This document shows positions 35,354 to 47,925 of a stretch of 64,000 nt of DNA, one piece after another. Within the stretch, counting starts at the first letter, position 1; each line of letters opens with the position of its first letter. The translations under genes and the position numbers were made by a program. The notes under the pieces were generated by a model, which did not search any database, was not told the origin of the DNA, and worked only from the letters and a program-made list of their open reading frames with translations. This DNA comes from Sphagnum compactum (taxonomy: Eukaryota > Bryophyta > Sphagnopsida > Sphagnales): assembly GCA_965153455.1 (NCBI GenBank), contig OZ234499.1:1116001-1180000 (forward strand). The letters are read 5' to 3'.

Positions 35354-35689
35354 TAACACTAGTAGAAATCAGCCAAAATGTAACCACTCCATTTATGACT
35401 ACATGCGACTAGTAGTCATTTACGACTAAATTTGGGAACGTTTACAACTACAGGACCATATTTCAACTATTTTGGTCATTCTCACAACTATGATGCAACT
35501 ATTAGAAAATTTCATCCTATTGGTTGGATCAATTCTACATTTATTTCATCCATTTATAGGTTGATATGTCCCATTAGTCACAATAGTCACTAAATTAGTT
35601 GCATCCTCAAGGTATTTTACAATGACATAAGGGTGTATTTTAATGTACATACTAAATTATATATATATAATATGCATATGTATGTATAT

Positions 35690-36620
35690 TGTTCATATAA
35701 TGAATCTCAAAATTAATATTTAAACTTTCAATTTTTTATTCAAATCTCAAAATTGATATTTCAATTCTGAAAACTATTATTTATTTTTTGAAAATATACT
35801 AGAATTTGAAACTTGATATTTGAATCTGAAAATTATTATTTCAATTGTTTAAAACATTATTTGAATTTCAAATTTTTGATTTGAATATGATTTTTTCAAT
35901 TTAAATTCAAAAAGGCTTGTTTGATCTAAAAATTGGTATTTGAATTCTGAATTAATATTTTTAAATCCAAAAATTAATATTTCAATTCAGAAATTTAATA
36001 ATTGATTATATAGAAATTTTAATTTTGATTAGTTTTATATAAATATGAAAATTTCTATTTGAACTCAAAAATTATGCATTTAAATTTTAAATAATTATTT
36101 GATTTGAACCTGAAATTTCGATTCCAAATTATTATTTTGGATTCTCAAAATTAATACTTCAAGTCTGAAAATTTATTAATTGAGTCTAAAAATGGACATT
36201 TCAATTTTGAATATTGTTATTTGAATCTGAAAATTGACATTTCCATTCTGGAAATTGTTATTTAAATTCAAAAAAATTATTTGATCTAAAAACTGATATT
36301 TGAATTCTAAATTATTATTCTCGAATCTAAAAATTAGTATTTCAATTTTAAGAAATTATTTGACTTGAAAGTTGAAATTTGAATTCCAAATTATTATTTT
36401 GGATTTTGAAAATTAATATTCCAATTCCGAAAATTGTTAATTGAGTCTTAAAATGGACATTACAATTTTAAATATTATTATTTGAATCTTAAAATTGACA
36501 TTTCAATTCTGGAAATTTTTATTTAAATTCATAAAATTTATTTGATCTAAAAATTGATATTTTAATTCTAAATTACTATGTTGGAATCTTAAATTTATAT
36601 TTTAATTCAAAACATTATTG
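35690..36620. repeat. Degenerate AAATTGATATTTGAATTC-type tandem repeat
   Basis: Roughly 30-60-base units built from GAAAATTGATATTTGAATTC and AAATTATTATTT variants, many copies, highly diverged. It lies inside the CACTA element. Confidence 0.65.
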
Positions 36621-37784
36621 GTTGAATTTTAAGGGTTTTTCCTACTAATGTTATCCATAATAAATCACTTTTATAAATAATTATAAATGATTATATTTAT
36701 TAAATCTAAGTTACATAAAATTATTATTGTGTGAAATATATATTTGTATGTTATATAATTTATATTCTTATATGGAAATTAATTATTATAATTAATGTTA
36801 CATTACTTTAAAATCATTGTAATTATTTCAGATAAGAATTAATTAGTATATGCATAATTATTTTGTAATTCAACATAATTATTCACACTCTGGAATTTAT
36901 AAGTTCAAACCAAAATTAAAATTTTGGAAAAATGACAATGTAGTTAAAATAATTATTTTATTTATTTTAATTTCATGAGTTATTGTATATATATATTTTT
37001 TAATTTTATGATTAATCTTCTATGATAAATATTTTATAGTAATTTTACAGTAATTATGAAAATTAATGTTATGTTTAACAAATTATTGTATTTATAGTTA
37101 ACAATTACCAAGAGAAAAAATTTACTTGACCTACAATAATTTTTACAACAATAAATGTAATTATAAAATAAGTAATGTAATTAGTTGAATAATAATTTTT
37201 CAAAAATTTGTTAGTTTCTAATAGCAATTGTTAATTCATTATTTATAATTTTAACATAAATATTTAAAATAGTTTTCCATTAATTATATTATATATAATT
37301 CGATCAAATTCTTTAAAATAATAAAATATTTTAGTTATTTAATTATTTATGAGTTATGTATTAATAACTTGTGAGTAACTAGATAGTTAGTTAGTTAAAT
37401 ATTAAGAAGTTATTACTTATTTAAGTAATTGATAATGAATATTGAATATTTTAGTGTATAATATATAAATTTAATATATGTAAATTTAATCATTATCAAT
37501 TAAATGATTATCTAGTTATCTAGTACTTGAATTGTTTAGAAATCTAAAAACTAAGAAAGTAAGGCATGAATAAAGTTTTGGAATTACAACTTAGTTTGTG
37601 AGGAAGTTGCAAGTTCAAAATTTATCCCATATTGTTTGTTCTTCATTCCTATTTTGATCACTATATAAACAAGGGGGTGTGGTCATCCAATTTCACATTA
37701 AGAAATTTGTGCTTATGGGATGAGCTAATCAAAAAGCTCAACCCAAAACAAAAAAACAAATTATGCACATTTTTAAAATATTTA

Positions 37785-38020
37785 CCTTCCTAACCTACTT
37801 ATCTACCTAGCTAGGTAGGTACCTAGTTTGACCTACCCACCTAAGTTGACCTATGTACCTACCTACTTAAATACCTACCTATATGAGTAGGTATTAACCT
37901 AGGAACGTAAAACCTACCTATTTATTTTTAAACCTAAGTAGGTAGGTTAGTATGTAGCCTAGGTTTGTAGGCACCTATTTATGTACCTACCCAAGTACCT
38001 ACCAACCTAATATTAATATT
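37785..38020. repeat. TAGG/CCTA array inside the CACTA element
   Basis: Dense CCTACCTA and TAGGTAGG words near the right end of the 35,357 element. Confidence 0.8.
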
Positions 38021-38430
38021 TTTATTAAATTATTTTTTAATGTCACGTGGCATACTTACATTGGTCCACATGTCATAATATAAGATCATCCAAGTATTTG
38101 AATTGAACGTCCTAGATTATTTCAAAATAATAATTTTTATTATATTTTATAATCAAATATTAAGACACGTGGCAGCACATCATTTGCCCTCAATTGTGAC
38201 CAAAATAGTTGCATCTTAGTCGCATGTGACAATACGTATACACTAGAGTCAAAGGATGAAATGTATTTGTTGACTTTTTCTTTCATACAATACCCTTTGT
38301 CATTTACGACTAGTTTATCACATGCGACTTGTTTTAGGCGACTAAAGGGATTTTAGTTGCAAAATGTCTCTTGCAACTAAAATTTAGTCACAAAGACTAG
38401 TCGAAAATACATGTTTTTCTTCTAGTGTAA

Positions 38431-39030
38431 GTAGTTAGCCTAGCCTAATATTAGGTAGATAGCTTAAGCCTAAATCTACTTAATAGGTTAGGCTACCTAC
38501 TTAGTATGCCTAGGCTAGATCTATTAATTATAGGTTAGTAGGTATATACATATTTTACTAAATAACATAAGTGGTAGGTATAAACATAGACCTAGTAGGT
38601 ACCTATAAGGTTTAATAGATTCCAACCTACATGTTACTTAAGTACATGCATCTACTAATAGGTACCTCCTACTTACTTAGGTTAATCTACCTATAACCTA
38701 CCTATTATGTGAGTAGTGTTAAAAAATTCATGAAAGTTGATTATAATATGTTGGTTCAAAATTATGTTCAGTACAATATGTTGTCAAAAAAAAATTCACC
38801 TTATGGGGTGGTGGTGGTGAAGAATTCAAATCACCACACTTGCAACCTAGGCTACCTTGGTTACTTAGGAGACCTAATTAAGTAATGTAGGTTGCAAAGC
38901 CTGCTAGACCACCTAGCCTAGGTGGCTAAGCTAGGTGGCCTAACCTAGGCTTAGGACATAGGGTTGGTAGGTAAATAAATAAATCATTTTTGACATTAAT
39001 TATTAGGTTTATTAATTAGGTAGGTAGGGT
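38431..39030. repeat. Degenerate TAGG/CCTA array, right part
   Basis: Continuation of the 34,690 array beyond the CACTA insertion. It grades into AT-rich sequence before the orphan CACTA end at 39,319. Confidence 0.75.
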
Positions 39031-39089
39031 AGGTAGGGTAATTAATCAATTAATATGAAAATATTATTTTTAAATAAAATAATTTAAAT

Positions 39090-39319
39090 AATATATATAT
39101 GTCTAGTTGTTGCCCAAATTATATTATTGTTATGGTGGTTCAATAAAAAAATTCTAGTAAAAAAGACCAACCAAAAAGACCTAGTCAAAATGTTCGGGTC
39201 CAAATCAATTTGTTCAAAATGGCACTTTGGTCAAGTTAAACATGGGGGCAAAAAAACCCAAGGGGAAGGTTTTTTTAACCAAAAATTCTTGGTAAAAAAA
39301 ACCAAGATTTCTTGTAGTG
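39090..39319. mobile_element. Orphan CACTA right end
   Basis: The segment ends CCAAGATTTCTTGTAGTG, whose reverse complement CACTACAAGAAATCTTGG is the commonest plant CACTA terminus. ACCAA/TTGGT words occur repeatedly just inside (GACCAACC, TTTGGTCAAG, AACCAAAAATTCTTGGT), consistent with subterminal repeats. No left partner with a matching terminus or AGA duplication was found. The interrupted TAGG array to the left is probably its interior. Confidence 0.6.
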
Positions 39320-42300
39320 AGAGTTTGTATTGTCTTGTCTTTCTTTTTCTTATTAACCAAAGCAATTTGTTCATAGTGTTATAGGATAGACTATAGTATC
39401 TTGCTAGTCAATCTTTAAGATACCTTGAATCTCTTTCACCTCAAGTGAAGAGACGGGTCATGGTTCTCCAAGAGATCTAGGTTTGCTCAAAATAGTACTT
39501 GAAAGTCTTTTTGAAATGGGCCTCTTTATTTAACAATTAAGATTTTGATTGTTGGTCTCAAATTAACATTAGTTGGTTTTTGATGAATTGCATCTCTCTT
39601 TAAGGTAACTATGTTTGGGAGTGAAATATGAACTCAACTATGTGGCATCGTATTGAGTAGAGAATCTTGTATGAATTGATTAGCTTTTGGTTTTTGTAAT
39701 GTGGGTTCTGTATGTCTTATGTCTAGTGTCTATTGTAGTGAAATCTTTCATGTACACAAAAGTAGATGAATCTTTATTTTTTTATGGATTTCAACTTTTA
39801 GCTAAACACACATATTGTAAGAGTTTACATTAAAAAAAATTGTACAAACTAGCTTTATGTTATTCACTTGATTTGCACTAATTGTGGGCTTTTTTACACA
39901 TATATGATCAGGCCTATGGCATCCATATTATTAAATTGATGTTGGTCTTGTGACACTTCGATGTTATAGAAGAAAATGGCCACAGTTTTGGCTCACAACA
40001 ATGAAAACATGAGAGATTTTGGGCATGCAAGTAAAACAAAAAACATTATTCTAATAATGTTTATGGGATACAATTTATGTGCAAAATATGCAAAATATGT
40101 GCATCAAACACCTAATTTTTTCTTTTATCACACATAAATTATCGCTTGAGTTATTTGGACACAGCTAACCAAGATTATATAATTTGTGCATTTACTTATA
40201 GATAGAATTTATACCTTTTCATAGGATAATGGTTGAGATTGTAATAATCTTAGTACAACAAATAGTCTACATTAATTGCCATTATATTTTCAGCAAATTT
40301 TTCATGACATAAATATGTGGTGTTAGGGTGAAAATCCTTTAAGGTGTACCATACATGACGAAAAGGGCCTAGTCCTTATTGTAATCCATTTCAACCTTAT
40401 ATTTTGATCCCCAAAAAAATAATGAGTAAAAGGTTGTCAAATATTTTAGAAGGATTATATTTTAAACCACTAAAGTTACGATTTCATCATATTCATCGAT
40501 AAACGTGTCTTTATATGGCAAAAAAATGTTAAGTTAAAAACAAAAAAAGGTGACATTGTGACAAGATTTTGGTAGACCTTAAAGTTTTTGGACCCATTAA
40601 AATAATTGAAATTTATTGCTCACAAATGATTCACACTACACTCAATACCCAACAATGTTCAAACTTATTGTTGAAAATTAAATTAGCTCACACTTAATGT
40701 ATTGTTGGTCCGAATGTAATATAATTTTCTAAAGTAATTTATCCTTTGGATGTAGTTTTGAGAACCTATGATCTTTACCTAAACCTTTTAGTAGTTGAAT
40801 TTTTATTTACAAATTTCAATTTAGCCTTTTAGAATATTTCATATTAAAATTTATAGGTATAAATAGATATTTTATATTGAAATGCATAATATGTATATTT
40901 ATTTAAATAATATATGCAATCGTTACACTTAGATTTATAATTTAAGAAAAAATTCATAATATACATCACCCAAAAAAATTCAAACTCATTTGCATGTTTT
41001 AAAAAACGCATATTCTTGGGAATAAAATCTATCTATTCAATAATATGAAATAAATTTTTCATTAATATTATATATTATTATATTTCTGAAATTATTTTTA
41101 TACATATTTTTTTAAAAACCTATTATCCTTAGATCCTTTAATAGTTGACTTTTAAACAAAACCTTTTTTCATAGATGTTGTTATGAAATGGTTTTGGGTA
41201 TACATTATCCCCAAAAAAAACTTATTTAAATTCTTTTAAAAGGTTCTTGTTCTCTAAACCAAACATATACATATACAGAAAACCCATCATCTTTAGATCC
41301 TTTGTAGTTGAGCTTTGACCTAAAACATTTTCTATAGATCTTTTTAGGAAATGCTTATATCAGATTATTTGATTATGATTATTTTATATTGAAGTGAATA
41401 TTAATATTGAAATTCTCTAAAGGTGTGATGTATCAATATTATGTATTGAAATGTATATGTATTCATTACATATTATATAAAATTATTATATTTTATTATA
41501 TTATTTGTCATGAAATGAGAATTTATTTATATTTGTTTTCAATTTTTTTTGAAATATATGTCCTTTTTTTTGAAAACATTTGTTTCATTGTTTAAAATTT
41601 ATATTTTGTACAATAATTGTTGTAGATGTAGTTTAGAAAACCTATCATTTTGAGATCCTTTAATAGTTAATTTTTTAATATCAAAAGTTTTCATAAACCT
41701 CTTTAGGAAGACTTTGAAACAAAACATATTATTATAAATGTTTCATACTGAAATAAAAAATATTGATATTGATATTCAATTGTGTGTTTCAATATATATC
41801 ACTTTGTATATCTAAAGGTGCTCAACACCAATCTTCGTTCTTTGATTTCAAAGGACACAATTCACAAGTGGAAGTGTTCCACATTTATATTCTAACAAAT
41901 AGGGTTCATTAGCCTTTGTGAATAACTAGATATTCTTAATTTTATGGATTCAATATATGATTAAATGGAAAATTCAAAATTGGCATGATTTTGGCATCAT
42001 TGGGTTTCTAGAAAGAAATGTTATGCCTATGAAAGTTTACAAAAAAAATTGAGACAAAAATTATAATATTCAACCTCCCATTTCTGTCATTGGTTTTTTC
42101 AATTTAAATATTGGATTTCTAAACCTTAAGATTATGTACTAGTTTCTTGGTGTAACTAATTGATGCCCAAATTATTTTTATTAGGTATGTTGTTTGAATT
42201 GATTATATATATATATATTGTTGGGCCACCACCTTAATATGTTGTAGTTGTATTCTTAAGTGGTGATGAAATCATAATTTTAGTCTTGTAATCATGCAAA

Positions 42301-42680
42301 TGACTACAAATGGTTATACTTACTATTCATAGTCATATTTAGTTGTATTCATGACTAACCTTATCCACGCCCATGGTAAAAATGATTATAGAGGACATAG
42401 TTGTTTAATGTCCTAGTTATGAAAGTCATGATTTACTGTAGTAATTTTTACATTTCATTTCAAATGTGTAGTCAAAATATTAAAAAATATTGAATTTTTG
42501 TTTATCATATTGAATTTATAGTCAGAATTTGGTTAAATTTCCATAGTGATACTTGCCAACAATTAAAACAACATAGAATAGAAAATTTTTAATTTAATAT
42601 TTTAATTCTTTTAAAACGGAATATTCAAGTCTGAAATATTTTCTTTTTCCTTACAAAATTTGTAGATGTTGTGTAACCTA
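39320..42680. other. Gene-free, very AT-rich stretch
   Basis: No gene seen. GACTA/TAGTC-rich sequence at 42,240-42,445, ending TCATGATTTACTGTAGTA, resembles a mutated CACTA end. A TA microsatellite lies near 42,205. Confidence 0.5.
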
Positions 42681-43745
42681 AAAGAAAAGGGAAAGGTCAA
42701 ATAACGACTCGACCCCTCTGTTGAGTTCACTCTAACAGAAATACAATTGGGCGTTCGTCTATTAAACAAACAGCATGACAATTGCGCTAATCTAAGTCCA
42801 GAGCTTCTGTCTTCTAGTCCTACTAAACCCTAATGAGATGCACACATCATCGATGCAAAAGCCCCTTCACTGAACTTCCTCAGACACAGTTTCTACTCAT
42901 GCAAATCAACAAGACAGAATTTCAGAGATTAAAATTCATAGCTCATAATTTATAGAATTTCCCCGACAGCACAAGCTTCCCCACTCCAGTGTGCTCATCA
43001 AAGATCATGTATCCTACTCAGCTAAGTCGTTGGCGCAGCGGAAAGTTTCAGCAACACAGCCAAGTTCTCTACAAAAAACAGACGTATAGAGTGATACGTT
43101 TATACTCTTCTAAGCTCATCTGACCTCTTCAGCTCTATCTCAGCCTCCTTAAGCAATGATCAGCCAGGATCCAGAAACAACTCCCGAGCTCAAAACGCTC
43201 TCCAAAAATCAGACCTCTCAGTCTATTTATCCTAATGCAACTCTCTCCTCATCTCCCACATACTATCCTACACTTCCACCGCATTTCTTTCCACTCTGCT
43301 CTTCCACTCGCGATACTGAACCCAAAAACACAAAAGAAGACTCCTTCTCTAGTTCTCCTCAACCTCTAGCTATCCTCCAAGCTTCTCTGCCTGCTCTTCC
43401 TCAAATGCTCCTTTCTTTTGTCTATCTGCCTATCTTTTTCATCTCCAGTGCTGATCTACATATCTCTCACAAAAACCAGCCACCCTTCTAGACGTGCAGC
43501 TCCTCCTCTTCTCAGCTTTATTCCTAGCTTCAATCACAAGCTTCCCTTCTCCCTTACTCAGCCGCCGCCGTGCCTTCCACTTCGGCTCATCAATGCAACT
43601 CCACTCCTTACCAGCATTCACGCCGCCTCCTTCCTGTACAACATCTCACACACACCCAGAGGGAAACCTCCCCATGCACTTCCATGCAGCAGTAATGGAG
43701 AGACTGTCGCAGCAAAATGGCGGCTAATAAAGCAAAATTAAACCT
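42681..43745. other. GC-richer island of unknown origin
   Basis: The composition changes sharply against both flanks. On the plus strand it is C/T-rich, with overlapping frames of 111, 107 and 77 codons (43,156-43,741) that are Ser/Pro-rich and lack domains. GTTGGCGCAGCGGAAAG at about 43,029 matches the box A region of plant initiator tRNA-Met. It could be the LTR/leader of an element or a promoter plus 5' UTR. It cannot be decided here. Confidence 0.35.
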
Positions 43746-45196
43746 CAGAAGCAGGTAGTGTTCACACGTGTGGTGACCTATTGTTTGGTCACAGTTGAAC
43801 TGTTTTGGAATTATTTTTCTAGTTTGGTAATAATGTTTATCTTAAATCTGAAATTTAACATTTAAGAAAATCATGGGTAATGGGTGGTTTTTTCTTTGTA
43901 CGATTTAGGTTTAAAAAACGAATTATATTTATTATTGTTGTGCAGATATCTAAAATTGAGTTCTAGGTGTAGTTTTGGTTTTGAAGATTAAACTTAATAT
44001 TATGTATCCTAAACTAGAACTAATAAAAATCAGTTAAAACTTGATAACTGGTTTGATTAATAGGTTGGAAGATGTGCCATGACAAGAAACAAAAGATTTT
44101 CCATTCAAAAACACACTTGATATTAGGATCATAAATTAACATGTGTGAAAAAACTTTACTAGAGTTTGAAAGGTAAAACATTTAAATCACCAAATTTCCA
44201 TGTTATGGCTTAAGAAATAGCCTATAGTATGGAACAATTTTATGTTTAAAAAAATAATCCATATGTGATATATAGTCAATTTTTATTAAACTTTTTTGTA
44301 TGATTATCACTTCGACTTCATGTTGAAGGTTGCTATCATATAACTTTAAAAAAATGAACCTCAAATATTTTGAATGTACATTTGGTTCAGGTGTGGAATT
44401 GCAAGAGATCAATATTTGTATAAATGAACATCCAAATACATATGGATTGGGCCTGAAGAATGCAATGAAAAAAATCAATTTCCTAGATTTTTACTTAAGG
44501 TCATGCTTGTTTGGTAACTTTGAAGTTACTCAAGATAATTTCAATCTATTCAAGTTGAATAATAATGTTCTTGTCATACATCTAAAGAAATTTTTAAACC
44601 TCAAATAGTCACTTCCTCAAGAACTTTGTTCCATTATGCACAAAATAAAAATATTTAGTTTAATTCAAATGTTCATTATTTTATGATATTAGTATTGGTT
44701 TCATTGAATGTTCAAATATAAAGAAATAACGATAAAAATATGAAATTACAATCTATTCTATATTTGTATACCTGAATTTGGTTTTTCTCCCTTTGATTTC
44801 ATCTTCAATTTTTGTCTTTCATTCAATAGTGAAACATGTAGAATCCATTCCAAACATGTTATTCATATCATAAGTACAATATCCCTATTTAAAAGATGAA
44901 ATGAAAAATTCAAAAGATTCCTTCACATTTAATGCATTTAAAATCAGATGATTTTAAATTACCACAAATCATTAAATTTGCATGATTAGTAACTTTTGAT
45001 AACATAACATATGTGAGACCTAGAGTAACTTATTATTTAACATCCATGAAAACTTTTGATGCAATTTTTGCACCTTGTGTTTTATGACCAGTAATAGCAT
45101 ATGCTAATATAATTGGAAATGATGTTTTGTAATAATATGCTTCATGTATGTATATTTATGTTGGATGTCCATTTACTTATAACTTTTATTATAGTA
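43746..45196. other. Gene-free AT-rich stretch
   Basis: Only short random frames. No repeat structure recognised. Confidence 0.5.
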
Positions 45197-45632
45197 TGTC
45201 ATGCCCGTATGCATGGCCTCATACATGATGGCCAGTTACAAGCATGCCATTCATGCCTTTTAGGGTTAATGTACGTTCTTAGGTTACAATACGCTATTAT
45301 GTGTTTAGGGTTTTAGCTTGTTGGTGGCTGTATTAAAGGCCAAGCTCTTCCTTCCTCTTGTTAGTTTTTCTAGAATTCCTTTGTCAGGGAGAGTATTCTC
45401 CATAGTTAGATTGGATTTCTAAATGCTCACGGCGGCCATTACACAACCACCGTTTACATACACTTCTTTTCTTTCCTTCTTTGCAATTTCAATTCTAGAA
45501 AAACTCCTCTCTGTTGCTTAATGTTGAAAGCAGCGGATTTCTCTTGCCTTTGAGTTCTTGGGTTTCTTTTGCCGCTGGTGTTGTTGCTGCTAATGGAGGG
45601 AGCTTGTGTTGTTACACCTCTGCCAACCAACA
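45197..45632 (+). repeat. 5' LTR of a second LTR retrotransposon (approximate)
   Basis: Starts TGTCATGCCCGTATGC and ends near CTGCCAACCAACA, just before a degenerate primer site. It is less AT-rich than the flank. The leader and gag follow in the expected order. The 3' LTR is missing. Confidence 0.6.
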
Positions 45633-45635
45633 GAG

Positions 45636-45652
45636 TTGGGATCAGAACAGCT
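45636..45652 (+). other. Degenerate primer-binding site
   Basis: TTGGGATCAGAACAGC differs at two positions from the usual TTGGTATCAGAGCAGC complementary to initiator tRNA-Met. Confidence 0.6.
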
Positions 45653-45814
45653 TGGAAGAGCGAGACCAGATGGGGGAATGACGTATCATGGAGTAGATTT
45701 AGTTCCAAAGTTCTCTCTCTCTCGCAGACACACAGGAGAAGCCTTGAAGATTCTTGAAGTTGTTGAAGTTAAATAAATTATTAAAAAAAATTGGCTTCGG
45801 CCATCGTTGTAGCA

Positions 45815-46160
45815 TTATGACGCCCGTCGGACTTTCGTTGGACATTTATTGGACGCCCGTCGAACTTTCGTCAAACTTTTATGCAACTTTCGTCGGACAT
45901 CCATTGGACTTTCGTCAAATGTTCGTCGGACTTTCGTCGAACTACCATCCCACTTTCATTAGACGTATGTCGAATTTTCGTTCGACATTCGTCAGATTTC
46001 CGTCGATCCAACTTCCGTCCGTCCAACTTCTGTCCAACTTCTGTCCGACTTCCGTCTATAAACTTCCATCCAACTTCTATCTACAGGCTTCTGTCCATCA
46101 ACTTCCATCCATCGACGTCTGGCCACAAACATCTGTCCATCAATGTCTGTCTATCGTCGG
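45815..46160 (+). repeat. Leader tandem repeats of CGTCGGACTTT type
   Basis: Between the primer site and gag lies a run of 10-15-base units such as CGTCGGACTTTCGTCGAAC, ACTTCCGTCC and CTGTCCATCAACTTCCATCC, which drift gradually in sequence. The 193- and 125-codon frames across it are repeat artefacts. Confidence 0.8.
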
Positions 46161-46529
46161 TAATCCCCGTATCCAATATCGTATTCTTCAAACCATATTT
46201 AGTGCTCTATATTTTTATAAAATTTTGGGGCATGAGACAACACCATGTCCTCGGATGATGAGAGCACTACCGCTTAGCCAGAGCCAAGTTATGAGCTACG
46301 AAATAACACACAATCATTTGAGTCGATTTCTTTGAGCTCATGATCTTCACGACAATACCATCAATCATCTACAACACCATCGTCATTCAGTATAACTCCT
46401 ACCAAGAATTTAGGTTTAGGTTACACTAGATGAACGGTACATAAAAGTCCATTTGGAGGGGTCAATCAGTGGGGTACGCCGACAACCGCACCAGCTTTCA
46501 CACCATCACCTTATATTCCGTTACAAGCC

Positions 46530-47925
46530 GTTACCTCTACACCAATATACACCATGGAGGTCAGCAGTTCCTCTGGGGAAAATTGAGAAGTTTAGTGGAA
46601 GGCCAGGTACCATTTCTTTGAGGGAGTTCAAGGCAACTTTTTCAATTGTGGTTTGTGAATTGGAGCTCAAGTATGGCGTTAATTACATCGAGGCATTTGC
46701 ATTCAAACAATTGGCCTGTTATGTGCACTATGAAGCATTAGATGTCTATGAGCAACATTCTTTAAGGACTTCGGGCGTCACCCAGATCCCCAATCCAGCT
46801 TATGCCACAGGCATCGCCACCGCCTCTCAAGCTGCAGTGCAAGCTGGCATTGCACATCATGGGATTGTGCCCAATAATCCAAATTGGGTACTTATTTCAG
46901 TAAACCTTCTATTCAACAACTCATTGTTGCTACCTCAAACATTCCTCCCACCATCAATGCACTAGCTTTTGCTGATCCAGTGGGGGAATTCTTTCGAATT
47001 CTTGAGCTAGAATTTCCAGTGAAGAGTTTTGAAAAAATTCTGCAGTTCGCCACCTTCTCTCGGCAAAAGGATGAATCCTTCAACATGCTGTACAGGAAGC
47101 TTCTCAAGCTAAGAGGATATTCAGAGCATCACAGACTTGGAAGCTGCCCATCAGTATCTTCGTTCGTTGGAAGGTACTTCGACAATCCATGCACATGTTT
47201 TGCAACGGGTTTTTTCCAGAATTTAGAGGTTCGTACACTTTGCTGGATGTGTACAACAGTTTTGAAAAGCTAGGATTGGTTCATGCACACTATGAAGCCA
47301 ATACTATGAGGCCTCCATCACGTTCAAGGCCTCATCCTCCACCAGCTGCGCCAACCAGATCATCACATTCTTCTTCAAGGGCTAAAGGGGTGCACTCGGC
47401 TACACCCATCCTACCTTCTTGCAACTACTGTGGCAATCCTGCCCACAAAGCTAGTGAGTACAACATTCCTTCCGAGGATCTCCTTTGTGATTATTGTGGG
47501 AAAGAGGGACATCAGGAAGTTGTTTGTTTTGCCAAGTTTTCGGAACGGTAGCAACTCCAATTACCACGACAAAATCTGCCAGCATCTTTCGTTGCCCCTC
47601 AACCAAAAGCCAAGACACCTTAGCCTTCCACTTTGGCTTTCCCCACCAAGGGTAATTCCAGTAAGAATGTTAAGAAGAAGGAACACAATGCTGACAAGAG
47701 GGAGGTGTTTCAAGCCCATGCCGCTCAAGTTCAAACTCTGTAAAATGAACTCGAATCATTGAGGGCCCAACTTACTAATCTAAAAGGTGAGTCTTCCCAA
47801 CCAGTTAGTCATGCCCAACCTGTACAGGGTTCAAGATCATGGGAAGGACCTCCTAGGTCGTTCTATGGCCTCCCACACGATGCCATGGTTGGGGACTATG
47901 TTTTTTCCAATGCACAAAATTCTAG
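46530..47925 (+). pseudogene. Retrotransposon gag with two C-terminal zinc knuckles, frameshifted and truncated
   Basis: The capsid-like part begins near 46,550 (VPLGKIEKFSGRPGTISL, REFKATFSIVVCELELKYGV, AFKQLACYVHYEALDVYEQH). It then shifts frame near 46,890 (PPTINALAFADPVGEFFRIL, LEFPVKSFEKILQFATFSRQ) and again near 47,110-47,190. The basic Ser/Pro-rich linker (RPPSRSRPHPPPAAPTRSS) leads to knuckle 1, CNYCGNPAHKASEY (47,420-47,461, last Cys lost), and knuckle 2, CDYCGKEGHQEVVC (47,486-47,527, intact). More frameshifts follow (RREVFQAHAAQVQTL near 47,700; GPPRSFYGLPHDAMVGDYVF near 47,850). Similarity ends abruptly near 47,925, before any protease or RT. At least four frame breaks show it is dead. 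Confidence 0.8.

Larger units (their letters stand above)
35357..38427. mobile_element. Non-autonomous CACTA (En/Spm-type) transposon, TSD TAA
   Basis: The left end is CACTAGTAGAAATCAGCC. The right end, read inward from the other strand, is CACTAGAAGAAAAACATG, giving 12 matches in the first 13. A TAA duplication flanks it at 35,354-35,356 and 38,428-38,430. Subterminal regions carry repeated GCGACTA/ACGACTA/GACTAGTCG words at both ends, as expected for transposase-binding repeats. The interior (3,071 bases in total) is extremely AT-rich, with phased AAATTGATATTTGAATTC-like words at 35,700-36,620, a TAGG array at 37,785-38,020 and no coding capacity. Transposase must be supplied elsewhere. Confidence 0.92.

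Noticed and set aside
34690-39030. TAGG arrays as telomere repeats
   Set aside because: The words are TAGG/CCTA, not the plant TTTAGGG unit, and are too degenerate.
42420-42445. TCATGATTTACTGTAGTA as a CACTA end
   Set aside because: The terminal base is wrong (TACTA rather than CACTA) and no left partner was seen; kept only as a note on the gene-free stretch.
43156-43741. Ser/Pro-rich plus-strand frames (111 and 107 codons)
   Set aside because: They overlap each other in different frames over C/T-rich sequence and have no recognisable domain.
45754-46335. 193-codon frame across the CGTCGGAC repeats
   Set aside because: The frame exists because of the tandem repeat in a retrotransposon leader.
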